A DNA stretch of 64,000 bases from Rhodoferax mekongensis (GCF_032191775.1 NZ_CP132507.1:3745001-3809000), one strand, 5' to 3'. Shown: positions 9,521-18,786, counted from the first letter of the stretch. Numbers and translations are program-made. Notes: generated from the letters alone by a model not told the origin.

Positions 9521-11218
9521 ATGGCCCTGATACCGCACTGGATTCAACACTACCCCCGCCACCATTTGCGGGACGATGTCCTTGCCGGTTTGGTACTCAC
9601 TGTCCTGGTCATTCCGCAGAGTCTGGCCTATGCACTGTTGGCGGGCTTACCTCCGCAGGCGGGGCTCTATGTGAGCATATTGCCCGCCATCGCTTATGCC
9701 TTGCTCGGAAGCAGCATGGTGCAAGCGGTAGGACCTGTAGCCATCACAGCCATCATGACGTACAGCGTGTTGAGCCCGATCGCCCAACCCGGTTCAGCGC
9801 ACTACATCCAACTGGCAGCTTGGCTGAGTTTGTCATCTGGCCTGCTGATCGCTGCATGCGGCGTGGCGAGACTGGGCTTTCTGTCCCAGCTTTTGAGCCG
9901 CCCGGTTGTCAGTGGTTTCGTTGCCGGGTCGGCCGTGTTGATCATGGTGAGCCAAGCCAAATTCATTCTTGGTGTTGAAGTACACGGCAATTCCACGGGC
10001 CAGACCCTGCGCCTCATGGCTCAGCAGCTACCCAACACCAATCAAGTCACCTTGATGCTGGGTCTGGCTTCCATTGCGGCGCTCACCATCGCCCGCGTGG
10101 GGCTCAAGCGGTGGCCCGTGTGGATGCGCCTCTCGCCCTTGCTGGTGTTGCTGGTGAGCACGCTTATCGTCTCCTCGCTTGATTTGGATTCCAAGCATGC
10201 GGTCGCAGTGGTAGGCACCATACGCCTCGATGGAATGTCTCAGGTGTTTACCCTGCCGGAGTTGGCATCCCTCCAAGCATTGGCGGGGCCCACCTTGCTG
10301 ATTTCCTTCATCGGCATGGTGCAGTGCATCACCATGGCGCAGGCACTTGCCGTCAAACGGCGGGAGCGCGTCGATGCGAACCGGGAGCTGACCGGCTTGG
10401 GCGCAGCCAACATTGCTGCGGCCTTCAGTGGTGGCATGCCCGTGGGTGGGGGCTTGTCCCGGTCTGCCATCAATGTGGCGGCCGGCGCCCAAACGCCTCT
10501 GGCCGGTGTAGTCTCGGGTCTATCGATGGTGGTGCTGGTACTGGTGGGCACGGAATGGCTGACCAAACTCCCGCTGGCAGTGCTGGCTGCCAGCATTGTG
10601 GTGGCCGCCTGGGGGATGATTGATGTGCGAGCACTGCGCCAAGCTTGGGGTTACGACCGTGCAGATGCCATTGCGTGGCTGGGCACCGCTCTGGGGGTCA
10701 TCACCCTGGGCTTGGATACCGGAATAGCCATGGGCATCGGGCTGTCCTTGGCGACACTGCTGTGGCGTTCCAGCGCACCGCACATCGCGGTTCTTGGTCG
10801 ATTGCCGGGTACATCCACCTTCCGGAATGTGGAGCGCTACGAAACGGAGACCTTGCCGCACGCGCTGTTGCTGCGTATCGATGAGAGTCTGTTCTTCGGC
10901 AACCTGCAAGCGGTCGAAGCCCGCCTGAGCCAGGAATTGAGGCAATCAGAGCAAGTTGAGGATGTCGTCTTGGTGATGACAGCAGTCAATCGCGTTGACA
11001 CTTCAGCCATGGAAGTTCTCGAAGACATCAACCGCGATCTGCGAGAACGCGGCATAAAACTCCACTTCGCAGAGGTCAAAGGTCCGGTGCAAGACCGGTT
11101 GATGCACACCGAGCTGTGGACCGGCTTGTCAGGCCAGGTGTTTCCGTCGGTATCTCAAGCATTCCAAACCTTGCAGAGCAAAAGACTTCCGGCCGCCGAC
11201 GCAGCACTCGCCATTTAG
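9521..11218 (+). CDS. SulP-family anion transporter with STAS domain
   Basis: 565 residues. An N-terminal SLC26/SulP membrane domain with 10-14 hydrophobic helices (family marks LAGLVLTVLVIPQSLAYALL and PPQAGLYVSILP near residues 22-55) is followed by a C-terminal cytoplasmic STAS domain (about 445-545, containing VVLVMTAVNRVDTSAMEVLE, the anti-sigma-antagonist fold). SulP proteins carry sulfate, bicarbonate or dicarboxylates, usually as proton or sodium symporters. The substrate cannot be told from sequence, and no sulfate-assimilation genes are adjacent. The last four bases overlap the stop of the convergent mobB. Confidence 0.9.
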   Translation: MALIPHWIQHYPRHHLRDDVLAGLVLTVLVIPQSLAYALLAGLPPQAGLYVSILPAIAYALLGSSMVQAVGPVAITAIMTYSVLSPIAQPGSAHYIQLAAWLSLSSGLLIAACGVARLGFLSQLLSRPVVSGFVAGSAVLIMVSQAKFILGVEVHGNSTGQTLRLMAQQLPNTNQVTLMLGLASIAALTIARVGLKRWPVWMRLSPLLVLLVSTLIVSSLDLDSKHAVAVVGTIRLDGMSQVFTLPELASLQALAGPTLLISFIGMVQCITMAQALAVKRRERVDANRELTGLGAANIAAAFSGGMPVGGGLSRSAINVAAGAQTPLAGVVSGLSMVVLVLVGTEWLTKLPLAVLAASIVVAAWGMIDVRALRQAWGYDRADAIAWLGTALGVITLGLDTGIAMGIGLSLATLLWRSSAPHIAVLGRLPGTSTFRNVERYETETLPHALLLRIDESLFFGNLQAVEARLSQELRQSEQVEDVVLVMTAVNRVDTSAMEVLEDINRDLRERGIKLHFAEVKGPVQDRLMHTELWTGLSGQVFPSVSQAFQTLQSKRLPAADAALAI

Positions 11219-11736
11219 GACGCGAAGGACTCTCGGGCCAAGCGTTGTGCTGCGTGCGCGAGCACAAAGTCTGCGATCTGACCGATATCGCTCAAGTCCA
11301 AATGCGGTAAGTTTGCAGGGGACGACGCAGTATCACTGGCAACCGCGATCACGCCGGGCCACGCGGGCCAAAGCGTGGCCTTGCCCTCGCTGGCACGCCA
11401 GACTTCCAGTTTGGGAAATGTGCCACCCTTAAAACCCTCGACCAGCACCAGATCACAGGCCTGCATGCGATCCAGCAGATAGTCCAGCGAGGGTTCGGGT
11501 TGGCCGCGCAATTCATGCATCAGTGCCCAACGCTCCCGCCCCAACAACAGTACTTCGGAGCATCCTGCTTCGCGCAGGCGGAACGAATCTTTTCCTGGCC
11601 GGTCGATTTCAATGTCTTTATGGCTGTGCTTGATCAGTGATACCCGCAGCCCCCGCCCGGTGAGCTCGGGAATCAGCCGCTCCAGCAAGGTGGTTTTGCC
11701 CATGCCGGAGTGGCCAGCAATACCGAAAAAGCGCAT
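11215..11736 (-). CDS. mobB: Molybdopterin-guanine dinucleotide biosynthesis protein MobB
   Basis: 173 residues. P-loop GTPase-like protein with Walker A GHSGMGKTT at residues 8-16 and the family motif IKHSHKDIEIDRPGKDSFR near 36-54, then LVLVEGFKGG. MobB assists MobA in attaching GMP to molybdopterin, possibly by delivering GTP. Length is typical. It begins 8 bases after glmS on the same strand and is likely transcribed with it, an unusual pairing with no evident metabolic link. No mobA or moe genes are in the window. Confidence 0.92.
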   Translation of the reverse strand: MRFFGIAGHSGMGKTTLLERLIPELTGRGLRVSLIKHSHKDIEIDRPGKDSFRLREAGCSEVLLLGRERWALMHELRGQPEPSLDYLLDRMQACDLVLVEGFKGGTFPKLEVWRASEGKATLWPAWPGVIAVASDTASSPANLPHLDLSDIGQIADFVLAHAAQRLARESFAS

Positions 11737-11744
11737 GTGCAGAG

Positions 11745-13661
11745 TTACTCGACGGTCACGCTTTTGGCCAGATTGCGCGGCTTGTCGACATCGGTCCCAC
11801 GCGCGCAGGCGGTGTGATAGGACAGCAATTGCAAGGGCACTACGTGGAGCAAGGGCGAGAGTTCACCATAGTGCTCCGGCATGCGGATCACATGCAAGCC
11901 TTCGCCACTCTCGATCTTGGTATCTGCATCGGCCAGGACATACAGCACGCCGCCACGAGCGCGCACCTCGTGCATATTGCTCTTGAGTTTTTCCAACAGC
12001 GCGTCGTTAGGCGCCACCGTGACCACCGGCATCTCGCTGGTTACCAAAGCCAAGGGGCCATGCTTGAGTTCACCAGCGGCATAGGCTTCGGCGTGGATGT
12101 AGGTGATCTCCTTGAGCTTGAGCGCGCCTTCCATCGCAATGGGATAGTGCAAGCCACGGCCCAAGAACAGGGCATTTTCTTTCTTGGCAAAGTCTTCCGC
12201 CCATGCCATCACCTGTGGCTCCAGGGCCAGCACTGCTTGCAGCGCGGCCGGCAGGTGGCGCATGGCTTTGAGGTGGCGAGCCTCTTCCGCATCGCTCAAG
12301 CGGCCCTTGGCTTGCGCCAGGCACAAGGTCAACAGGAACAAACCGGCCAGCTGGGTGGTAAACGCCTTGGTAGACGCCACACCGATTTCCACACCTGCCC
12401 GGGTCACATACGCCAAGCTGCACTCACGCACCATGGCGCTGGTCGCCACGTTACAAATGGTGAGCGTGTGCTTCATGCCCAAAGACTGGGCGTGGCGCAA
12501 TGCTGCCAAGGTGTCGGCGGTCTCCCCACTCTGGGTGATGGTGACCACCAAGTTGTTCGGGTTCGGCACCGAATCGCGGTAGCGGTACTCGCTGGCCACC
12601 TCCACATTGCAAGGAATTTTGGCGATGCTCTCGATCCAGTACTTGGCCGCGCAGCCGCTGTAGTAGCTGGTGCCGCAAGCAAGAATCAAAACGCTGTCAA
12701 TCTGCTTGAACACGCGTGCGGCATTTGCACCGGGTGCGTGGTTGGCTTGCTGGTCAAACAACTCGGGGACTATGCCTTCCACGCCTTCGAGGGTGTCGGC
12801 AATCGCGCGGGGTTGCTCGAAGATTTCCTTCTGCATGTAGTGGCGGTAGGGCCCCAGCTCTGCGGCACCGCTGTGGGCCACCACGGTTTTGACCGGGCGC
12901 TGCGCAGGTGCAACTGCTTTGTGTGCCCTGTCCACCAGCCAGTACTTGCCCAGCTGCAGGTCCACCACATCGCCTTCTTCGAGGTAGACGATCTGGTCCG
13001 TCACACCGGCAAGCGCCATCGCATCGCTGGCCAAAAAATGTTCTTGCCCGTCTTTGCCGACACCCAGTATCAGCGGCGAGCCTGCGCGCGCACCGACCAG
13101 CCGGTGCGGCTCGTCTTTGCAAAACACGGCAATCGCGTAGGCGCCATGCAACTGCAACACGGCGGCTTTGACCGCCTCGAACAAGTCGCCGTCGTAGATG
13201 CTGTCGATCAGGTGGGCAATCACTTCCGTATCGGTCTGGCTGTGAAAGACATAGCCCTTGGCTTTCAGAGCCCATCGCAGGTCATCGTGGTTTTCGATGA
13301 TTCCGTTGTGGACCAGTGCAATCCGGCCGGGTTTGCTCTCTGCATCCGCACCGGGGCCGTGGCTGAAATGGGGATGCGCGTTATGCACCACCGGAGCTCC
13401 GTGCGTGGCCCAGCGTGTGTGGGCAATGCCCAGGTGCCCTTGTACGGCACCAGCCGCCACTTGCTCCACCAGCTCGGCCACGCGAGACGTACTGCGGGCA
13501 CGTCGCAAGCCATTGAACGGAGCGCCACCGTTACTAGCTTCGTCTTGCGCATACACCGCCACGCCACAGGAGTCATACCCCCGGTATTCCAGCCGCTCCA
13601 AGCCCTGGACCAAGACGGGAACGATGTTGCGGGTCGAAACCGCGCCAACGATGCCACACAT
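11745..13661 (-). CDS. glmS: Glutamine-fructose-6-phosphate aminotransferase (isomerising)
   Basis: 638 residues. Makes glucosamine-6-phosphate from fructose-6-phosphate and glutamine, the first step to UDP-GlcNAc. The start is fixed by the catalytic N-terminal cysteine: the protein must begin MCGIVGAV so that Cys becomes residue 1, although the frame extends further upstream. The glutaminase domain ([20 protein letters not shown]) is followed by two SIS domains ([19 protein letters not shown]) and the C-terminal sequence KSVTVE. glmU, which acts later in the same pathway, is 2.8 kb away. It is divergent from an Lrp/AsnC regulator across a 143-bp AT-rich region. Confidence 0.97.
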   Translation of the reverse strand: MCGIVGAVSTRNIVPVLVQGLERLEYRGYDSCGVAVYAQDEASNGGAPFNGLRRARSTSRVAELVEQVAAGAVQGHLGIAHTRWATHGAPVVHNAHPHFSHGPGADAESKPGRIALVHNGIIENHDDLRWALKAKGYVFHSQTDTEVIAHLIDSIYDGDLFEAVKAAVLQLHGAYAIAVFCKDEPHRLVGARAGSPLILGVGKDGQEHFLASDAMALAGVTDQIVYLEEGDVVDLQLGKYWLVDRAHKAVAPAQRPVKTVVAHSGAAELGPYRHYMQKEIFEQPRAIADTLEGVEGIVPELFDQQANHAPGANAARVFKQIDSVLILACGTSYYSGCAAKYWIESIAKIPCNVEVASEYRYRDSVPNPNNLVVTITQSGETADTLAALRHAQSLGMKHTLTICNVATSAMVRECSLAYVTRAGVEIGVASTKAFTTQLAGLFLLTLCLAQAKGRLSDAEEARHLKAMRHLPAALQAVLALEPQVMAWAEDFAKKENALFLGRGLHYPIAMEGALKLKEITYIHAEAYAAGELKHGPLALVTSEMPVVTVAPNDALLEKLKSNMHEVRARGGVLYVLADADTKIESGEGLHVIRMPEHYGELSPLLHVVPLQLLSYHTACARGTDVDKPRNLAKSVTVE

Positions 13662-13804
13662 AGACAGTCTCCAATTCAAACAATGGTGTGGATGGTAGAA
13701 CTTTTGAAAGAAATTTATAATTGTTTTTTTATTTGAATTGAATGAAAATTTCATCCAATCTTCGTTGAGAAATTTAATTTCATTTTTTATTACATTTTGA
13801 ATTT
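13662..13804. promoter_or_regulatory. AT-rich divergent promoter region, glmS / Lrp-type gene
   Basis: 143 bp, far more AT-rich than its surroundings, between the divergent starts. It has two small palindromes, ATGAAA-A-TTTCAT at 13742-13754 and GAAATTTAATTTC (arms GAAAT/ATTTC) at 13769-13781, centred about 27 bp apart. Lrp/AsnC proteins typically bind multiple AT-rich palindromes near their own genes, so autoregulation and control of glmS are plausible but unproven. Confidence 0.5.
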
Positions 13805-14278
13805 ATGGAGCTAGACCCCACCGACCTTCAGTTGCTGGCGCAATTGCAAGCGGATGCCAGCTTGAGCAATCAGGCCTTGGCAGAGCGGGTGCATACCTCG
13901 CCCCCCACCTGCTTGCGCAGGGTCAAGCGCCTGCATGAGGCCGGGTTGATTGAACGGCAAGTCGCCATCCTGAATCCGCAGCGTGTAGCAGAAGTCACAG
14001 GCCATGGTCTGACCGCTATTGTGGAAATCACGCTGGACCGGCAGGACACCGGCGCACTGGAAAAGTTTGAAGCCCGTGTGGCAGACGACTTCAGCGTGCA
14101 GCAGTGCTATCGCGTGTCACCCGGTCCTGACTTTTGCCTCGTAGTGCATGCCAAAGACATGCCGGACTACCAGGCGCTCACGCAACGTCTTTTCACCAGT
14201 GATGCCAATGTGCGCAACGTGAAAGCTTTTTTCAGCGTCAAGCGCAGCAAATTCGGCGCAGAACTGCCCCTGCGCTAA
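13805..14278 (+). CDS. Lrp/AsnC-family transcriptional regulator
   Basis: 157 residues. N-terminal winged helix (LQADASLSNQALAERVHTSP, about 14-33, with recognition helix PPTCLRRVKRLHEAGLI) followed by a C-terminal RAM/ligand-binding domain (LTAIVEITLD onward) ending FFSVKRSKF. The family senses amino acids or related effectors and binds as octamers. Ligand unknown; no amino-acid metabolic gene is adjacent. It is divergent from glmS and converges with the LysR gene, overlapping it by four bases at the stop codons. Confidence 0.92.
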   Translation: MELDPTDLQLLAQLQADASLSNQALAERVHTSPPTCLRRVKRLHEAGLIERQVAILNPQRVAEVTGHGLTAIVEITLDRQDTGALEKFEARVADDFSVQQCYRVSPGPDFCLVVHAKDMPDYQALTQRLFTSDANVRNVKAFFSVKRSKFGAELPLR

Positions 14279-15219
14279 CGCAAGCCGCTCATGCCTCCGC
14301 ATACCGCTTGGGCATCGGCCAGCATCAGGGCGGTTTGCTCTGTGAGGTAATCCAAGAACACGCGGGTACGACGCGGCAAATACTGGCGGCTGGGCAATGC
14401 TGCATACAAGTGCACCTGCCCCGCCACCCAAGGCGCGAGCACACGCACCAACTCGCCTGTGGCCAGCAATGGCCCCACCAACTCCACGGTGCAAGGGGTG
14501 ATGCCCACACCGTCCAGCGTGGCGGCAATCAGGGTTTCGATGTGGTTTGAGCTGATCACCGGAGTGAGATTCAAGTCCACCGTTTCTTGCGGATTCGTTT
14601 CATTGCGCAAGTGCCAACGCTGGTGGCGGGCAATGCTGCCCGAAAGCTCCAAACAATCGTGTGCAACCAGCTCATCGGGAGTTTGAGGTATGCCCTTGCG
14701 CTGCATATACGAGGGCGCGGCCACCAGGATGCCGTGCGTCGTCGCGATTTTCCGTGCCACGATGGTGCCGTCATACGCCTCATCTGCCGCAAAAAGTGTC
14801 ACGTCGTGCTCCTCGACCGAGGGCTCTTCAAATGATTCCACCCGGATGTGCAGCGTGATTTTGGGGTACTTGGCACGGAACCCAGCCAGCATGGGGGCCA
14901 ACAAGTAGGTGGCCAGCACCGGCGTGGCCAGCACATGCAGCTCCCCGGCAAGCTCCTGGGTATGCAAGTTGGCCAAGGCATCAGCCTCGTCAATGTCCTG
15001 AAGAATGGCGCGTACCCGGGCCAGATAGGCCTCACCGGCTTCACTCAAAGAAACCTTCCGCGTCGAGCGGTGGAGCAAACGGGTCCCCAAGTGTTCTTCC
15101 AGATCGGCCACCAGCCGCGTCACAACGGCCGGCGACATGTCCAAGGCACGTGCTGCAGCTGCAAAACCGCCTTCGTCAATGACTCGCTGAAACACCCGCA
15201 TGGATTGCAACCGGTCCAT
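14275..15219 (-). CDS. LysR-family transcriptional regulator
   Basis: 314 residues from the ATG at 15219, chosen because AAAGGAAAG lies just upstream; an in-frame ATG 13 codons earlier has no such site. Winged helix-turn-helix at residues 1-60 (FQRVIDEGGFAAAARALDMS, then SPAVVTRLVADLEEHLGTRL), followed by the two-lobed effector domain. It resembles the large group of LTTRs regulating single oxidoreductase or efflux genes. Its likely divergent target is the small exported peptide gene at 15423, about 200 bp away. Effector unknown. Confidence 0.92.
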   Translation of the reverse strand: MDRLQSMRVFQRVIDEGGFAAAARALDMSPAVVTRLVADLEEHLGTRLLHRSTRKVSLSEAGEAYLARVRAILQDIDEADALANLHTQELAGELHVLATPVLATYLLAPMLAGFRAKYPKITLHIRVESFEEPSVEEHDVTLFAADEAYDGTIVARKIATTHGILVAAPSYMQRKGIPQTPDELVAHDCLELSGSIARHQRWHLRNETNPQETVDLNLTPVISSNHIETLIAATLDGVGITPCTVELVGPLLATGELVRVLAPWVAGQVHLYAALPSRQYLPRRTRVFLDYLTEQTALMLADAQAVCGGMSGLR

Positions 15220-15422
15220 CGCACTTTCCTTTTCCAACAAGAACTCGATTGTTTCCAAATCAGCAACGCTGAAGTTCTATTTTGATAGTTTATCTTTGTT
15301 TTGAGGAATTTTACAGTTCATCCCATCGACGAGACGCAAACGAAATAAACGCCCCATCGATGCTGTTCAGACGGACTGAAACCCGCCGGAGCGGAATCTT
15401 CAACTTTGAAAGGAACTTCATC

Positions 15423-15605
15423 ATGAACAAGACTACTTTTGCTGCGATCACCCTGGTTCTCGGCTCTTTGTTGGCCGGTCAAGCTTTCGCTGCTGACGCT
15501 GCTACCGATGCCAAGGCTGCCGACAAGCAAGCCGTTGCCGCCAAAGCAGCTGACAGCAAGTCCACTGACGCTTACGCGGACCTGGACAAAATCAAGAAGT
15601 GGTAA
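15423..15605 (+). CDS. Small exported Ala/Lys-rich peptide
   Basis: 60 residues, ATG with a good GAAAGGAA site eight bases upstream. A signal peptide of about 23 residues (MNKTTFAAITLVLGSLLAGQ, cleavage after AFA) is followed by a short, highly charged mature peptide rich in Ala, Asp and Lys that ends LDKIKKW. No domain is recognised. A textbook terminator follows 40 bases after the stop, so this is a compact single-gene transcription unit. The divergent LysR gene may control it. The function is unknown; similar short periplasmic proteins in this family of bacteria are uncharacterised. Confidence 0.75.
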   Translation: MNKTTFAAITLVLGSLLAGQAFAADAATDAKAADKQAVAAKAADSKSTDAYADLDKIKKW

Positions 15606-15645
15606 TCCGCACTACGGCCCACAGGCCGTGAGCGCAACCCGCACC

Positions 15646-15672
15646 AGCCCGGCACCGCCGGGCTATTTTTTT
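15646..15672 (+). terminator. Rho-independent terminator of the small peptide gene
   Basis: AGCCCGGC-acc-GCCGGGCT, an uninterrupted 8-bp stem with a 3-base loop, then A and seven T. It points in the direction of the peptide gene and overlaps the last codons of the convergent histidine kinase gene. Confidence 0.92.
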
Positions 15673-16421
15673 GCCTGCGGGAAAGACAGACATGCCAGCG
15701 CGCCGCCCTGCTCTCTGGGCATCAGGCTGATGGTCGCGCCCACTTTGGCCAGCAGGCGTTGAGCCGTCAGTAGGCCCATACCCAAACCGGGAAACTGCTT
15801 GGCGGAATGCAATCGGCCAAACACCTTGAACAACTTGTCTTGCATCGCCGGGTTGAAACCGGCACCGTTGTCTTCCACCCGCAGCTGCACCTTTCCTTCC
15901 GGACCTTGATGGACCGACACGGAAATCACAGGCTCCGCCACCTTGGCGGTAAATTTGAAGGCATTGGCCAAAACCTGTGTCAGCGCTTGCCGAACTATGG
16001 CCTCATCAGCCAGCACCTCGAGCGGGGCGGGCACATCCACCGTCACTGCGACAGTGCGAGCAGCAAAGCCTGCCTGCACCTCCCGCACGCAAGACTCCAC
16101 CAAGGGAGCCAGTTCAACAGCACTCGGCATTGCCTGCACAGCCCCAAGGCGGGACAGGGCCGTTAAAGCGTCCAGCAACACGCCCATGTGATCGGCGGAG
16201 GCCGTGATGGTGCGCAGAAAGTCAGCACTTTCGCCCGTGAGCTGGGCACCGGCTTCCTCCTCCAGCAAACGCGCAAACGACACCAGATGGCGTAGCGGCG
16301 CCCGCAGGTCGTGAGACACGGTATAGGTGAACTCCTGCAGCTCAGCACGGCTGGCAGCAAGTTCTGCTTCCAGCTCTTGGATACGTTGCTGCAATTGGTG
16401 CTCGCTGCTGTGCATGTTCAC
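15663..16421 (-). CDS. Histidine kinase without a visible sensor domain
   Basis: 252 residues. A short coiled coil (about 5-30) leads directly into HisKA with the H-box TVSHDLRAPLR (phospho-acceptor His near residue 37) and then a HATPase_c domain with N-box (LTQVLANAFKFT), G1 (DNGAGF) and G2 (GLGMGL) motifs. There is no membrane segment, PAS, GAF or HAMP domain, so it must sense through a partner or be controlled by another kinase. The H-box type is that of phytochrome-associated and hybrid kinases. It starts three bases after the glmU stop and is probably transcribed with it; no response regulator is adjacent. Confidence 0.85.
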   Translation of the reverse strand: MNMHSSEHQLQQRIQELEAELAASRAELQEFTYTVSHDLRAPLRHLVSFARLLEEEAGAQLTGESADFLRTITASADHMGVLLDALTALSRLGAVQAMPSAVELAPLVESCVREVQAGFAARTVAVTVDVPAPLEVLADEAIVRQALTQVLANAFKFTAKVAEPVISVSVHQGPEGKVQLRVEDNGAGFNPAMQDKLFKVFGRLHSAKQFPGLGMGLLTAQRLLAKVGATISLMPREQGGALACLSFPQAKK

Positions 16422-16424
16422 CCC

Positions 16425-17876
16425 TCAGGCTTTGGGTTTCTTTGCCGGCCGGCTCCAGTTGGCAATGCTCACCTGTTTACCGCGCGCCACACTCAGGGCA
16501 CCGGCTTCGGTGCTCTTGGTAATGGTCGAGCCGCCACCGATGGTGCCGCCTGCACCAATGGTGACGGGCGCGACCAACACGCAATTGCTGCCCACATGCA
16601 CATCCGCCTCAATGACAGTGCGGTGTTTGTTGGCGCCGTCGTAGTTAGCGGTAATGCTGCCTGCGCCATAGTTCACCCGCTCACCGACTGTGGCATCGCC
16701 CAAATAAGCCAAGTGGTTGGCTTTGGCGCCGGCGGCAAGGGTGGAATTCTTCACCTCCACAAAATTGCCGATATGCACCTCGGCGCCCAACTTGGCGCCG
16801 GGTCGCAAGCGGGCGAAGGGGCCAATCAACGCGCCTGCACCCACGGTCACGCCCAAACTCTCGCCATCAATGTGCGTAAAAGGGTGAATCACTGCGCCCG
16901 CCTCGATCACACAGTTGGCAATCACGCAGTTGGCGCCAATGGACACGCCTTCGCCCAGACTCACCTGGCCTGAAAAAACACAATTCACATCGATGCTGAC
17001 GTCATGGGCGCACAACAGGTCGCCACGCACATCGATGCGCGCAGGGTCGGCCAGCCGAACGCCTTCGTCCATCAAACGGTGGGCCTGCTGCAATTGGTAG
17101 GCACGCTCCAGTTCTGCCAGTTGCACCGGACTATTCACCCCGGCCACTTGCACGGGATCCGAAATCTTGTGCCCCACCACCGCCACGCCGTCGGCCACTG
17201 CAAACTTCACCACGTCGGTCAGGTAGTACTCGCCCTGGGCGTTTTTATTGTCCAGGCGAGCCAACCAAGTTTTAAGCTGCGCCGCAGGCACCGCCATGAT
17301 GCCGCTGTAAATCTCTGTGATTGCACGTTGTGCCTCAGAAGCATCTTTGTGCTCCACGATGGCTTGCACCGCGCCACCCGCATCCCGCACGATGCGCCCG
17401 TAGCCCGCCGGGTTGCTTTGTTCCAGCGTCAGCAGCGCCAGTTTGTTGCCGCCACAGGCCTGAATAAGGTGGAACAAGGTATCGGACTGCGTCAAGGGCA
17501 CGTCACCTGAGAGCACCACCACCACGCCATCGTCCGGCAGCACCGGCGCGGCTTGCTGCACGGCATGGCCGGTGCCGAGCTGCGGCACCTGGCGCACAAA
17601 ATTCAAGGCAAATCCGGCGCCAGCGCCCGTGAAATCTGCGCAGGCTGCTTCCACTTCCATAGCACTGTGGCCGGTGATCACCACCACATGACGGGCCTGC
17701 AGGTCCGCTGCGGTTTCCACCACGTGCTGCAACAAGGGGCGCCCGGCCAAGCGCTGCAAGACTTTAGGGATTTTGCTGCGCATGCGGGTGCCTTTGCCCG
17801 CCGCCATAATGACCACGTCCACCGGAGCGTGTGCCGGTGCGCCACTTGAAAGATGGGGATTGGAAGTCAAAGCCAT
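16425..17876 (-). CDS. glmU: Bifunctional GlmU (GlcN-1-P acetyltransferase / UDP-GlcNAc pyrophosphorylase)
   Basis: 483 residues from the ATG at 17876. Makes UDP-GlcNAc for peptidoglycan and LPS. The N-terminal pyrophosphorylase has VIMAAGKGTRMRSKIPKVL near residue 22 and GTGHAVQQA; the C-terminal part is a left-handed beta-helix of hexapeptide repeats with the acetyltransferase block (HIGNFVEVKNS, NYDGANKHRT). The ORF extends 21 codons further up, but family alignment favours the start used here, which already leaves about 20 extra residues before the fold. The chosen start overlaps the start codon of the divergent lipoprotein gene on the shared bases CATG. Confidence 0.95.
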   Translation of the reverse strand: MALTSNPHLSSGAPAHAPVDVVIMAAGKGTRMRSKIPKVLQRLAGRPLLQHVVETAADLQARHVVVITGHSAMEVEAACADFTGAGAGFALNFVRQVPQLGTGHAVQQAAPVLPDDGVVVVLSGDVPLTQSDTLFHLIQACGGNKLALLTLEQSNPAGYGRIVRDAGGAVQAIVEHKDASEAQRAITEIYSGIMAVPAAQLKTWLARLDNKNAQGEYYLTDVVKFAVADGVAVVGHKISDPVQVAGVNSPVQLAELERAYQLQQAHRLMDEGVRLADPARIDVRGDLLCAHDVSIDVNCVFSGQVSLGEGVSIGANCVIANCVIEAGAVIHPFTHIDGESLGVTVGAGALIGPFARLRPGAKLGAEVHIGNFVEVKNSTLAAGAKANHLAYLGDATVGERVNYGAGSITANYDGANKHRTVIEADVHVGSNCVLVAPVTIGAGGTIGGGSTITKSTEAGALSVARGKQVSIANWSRPAKKPKA

Positions 17877-18780
17877 GCCTTTGTTGAATTCTGGAACGTT
17901 AGTTCGCGCGGGGGGTGTAGTCCGGCGCTGGTGCGCCATTATCTGCCTGCTGGCAGCGGGGCTGACTCTGACAGGTTGCGGCGCGGTGCGACTGGCCTAC
18001 AACAACGCCCCCGACCTCACCTACTGGTGGCTGGATGGCTTTCTGGACCTCGATAGCACGCAAAGCGTGCGCCTGCGCAGTGACCTGAATGCCCTGCAGG
18101 CCTGGCACCGCAAAGAAGAGTTGCCCGCAGTGGCTGAAATGCTCAAGAACCTGCAAGCCGCGTCTCCCCAGCCCGTGGCGGGCGATCAGGTATGCCAGTT
18201 ATCGCGCTACTTGGAAGGCCGGTTCCAGGCGGTGCTTGACCGCGCCACGCCGACAGCGATTGCACTCGGCCCCACCCTGAGCAACGCCCAGTTGGACCAC
18301 TTGGCGCGCTCCTGGGACAAGCGCAATGCGGAATGGCGGGAGGAATGGCTGGACGGGTCCCCGCAGGAACGACTGAGCCGGCGCCTGAAAACTACCATCG
18401 AACGCGCCGAGGGCTTTTACGGCCGGCTCACCGACGTCCAGAAAGCGCTGATCCGCAGCCAATTGGAAAGCTCGCCTTTCGATGCGGCCATCCAATACAA
18501 AGAGGTGCTGCGGCGGCAGAAAGACGCACTCCAAACCCTGCGCGCGCTCAAAGCCGGCGCGCCCAGTGAGATTCATGTACAGGCCGAAATGCGGGCCCTG
18601 TTGTTGCGCAGCCTCCAGTCGCCTGACACCACGTTTGTGCAATACACCGAGCGGGTTCGCAGCCATTTCTGTGAATCTGCCGCAGAGCTTCACAATGCCA
18701 CCAGCCCGGCCCAGCGCACCAAGCTGCAACAAACCTTGCAGGGCTACGAAAACGATGTGCGCGCTCTGATGCAACGCTGA
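17875..18780 (+). CDS. DUF6279-family lipoprotein
   Basis: 301 residues from the ATG at 17875, with GGAAG about eight bases upstream. The signal region (residues 1-35) contains a basic stretch, a hydrophobic core (CAIICLLAAGLTLTGCG) and the lipobox LTGC, so the mature protein is a lipoprotein. The motif following the cysteine, VRLAYNNAPDLTYWWLDGF, is characteristic of the DUF6279 family; the rest is alpha-helical and Arg/Gln-rich. Function of the family is not known. It is followed 6 bases later by the TfoX-like gene, so they are likely co-transcribed. Confidence 0.85.
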   Translation: MPLLNSGTLVRAGGVVRRWCAIICLLAAGLTLTGCGAVRLAYNNAPDLTYWWLDGFLDLDSTQSVRLRSDLNALQAWHRKEELPAVAEMLKNLQAASPQPVAGDQVCQLSRYLEGRFQAVLDRATPTAIALGPTLSNAQLDHLARSWDKRNAEWREEWLDGSPQERLSRRLKTTIERAEGFYGRLTDVQKALIRSQLESSPFDAAIQYKEVLRRQKDALQTLRALKAGAPSEIHVQAEMRALLLRSLQSPDTTFVQYTERVRSHFCESAAELHNATSPAQRTKLQQTLQGYENDVRALMQR

Positions 18781-18786
18781 ATCGCC

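Noticed and set aside
13536..13566. TAGCTTCGTCTTGCGCATACACC, resembling the repeat core
   Set aside because: It has a three-base insertion in the core and no matching flanks; it lies in a variable loop of glmS and is more simply chance similarity.
11814..13736. A 640-codon open frame on the plus strand antisense to glmS
   Set aside because: It exactly mirrors glmS, whose product has every expected motif; the antisense protein has no recognisable domain and a composition typical of reverse-frame reading in high-GC DNA.
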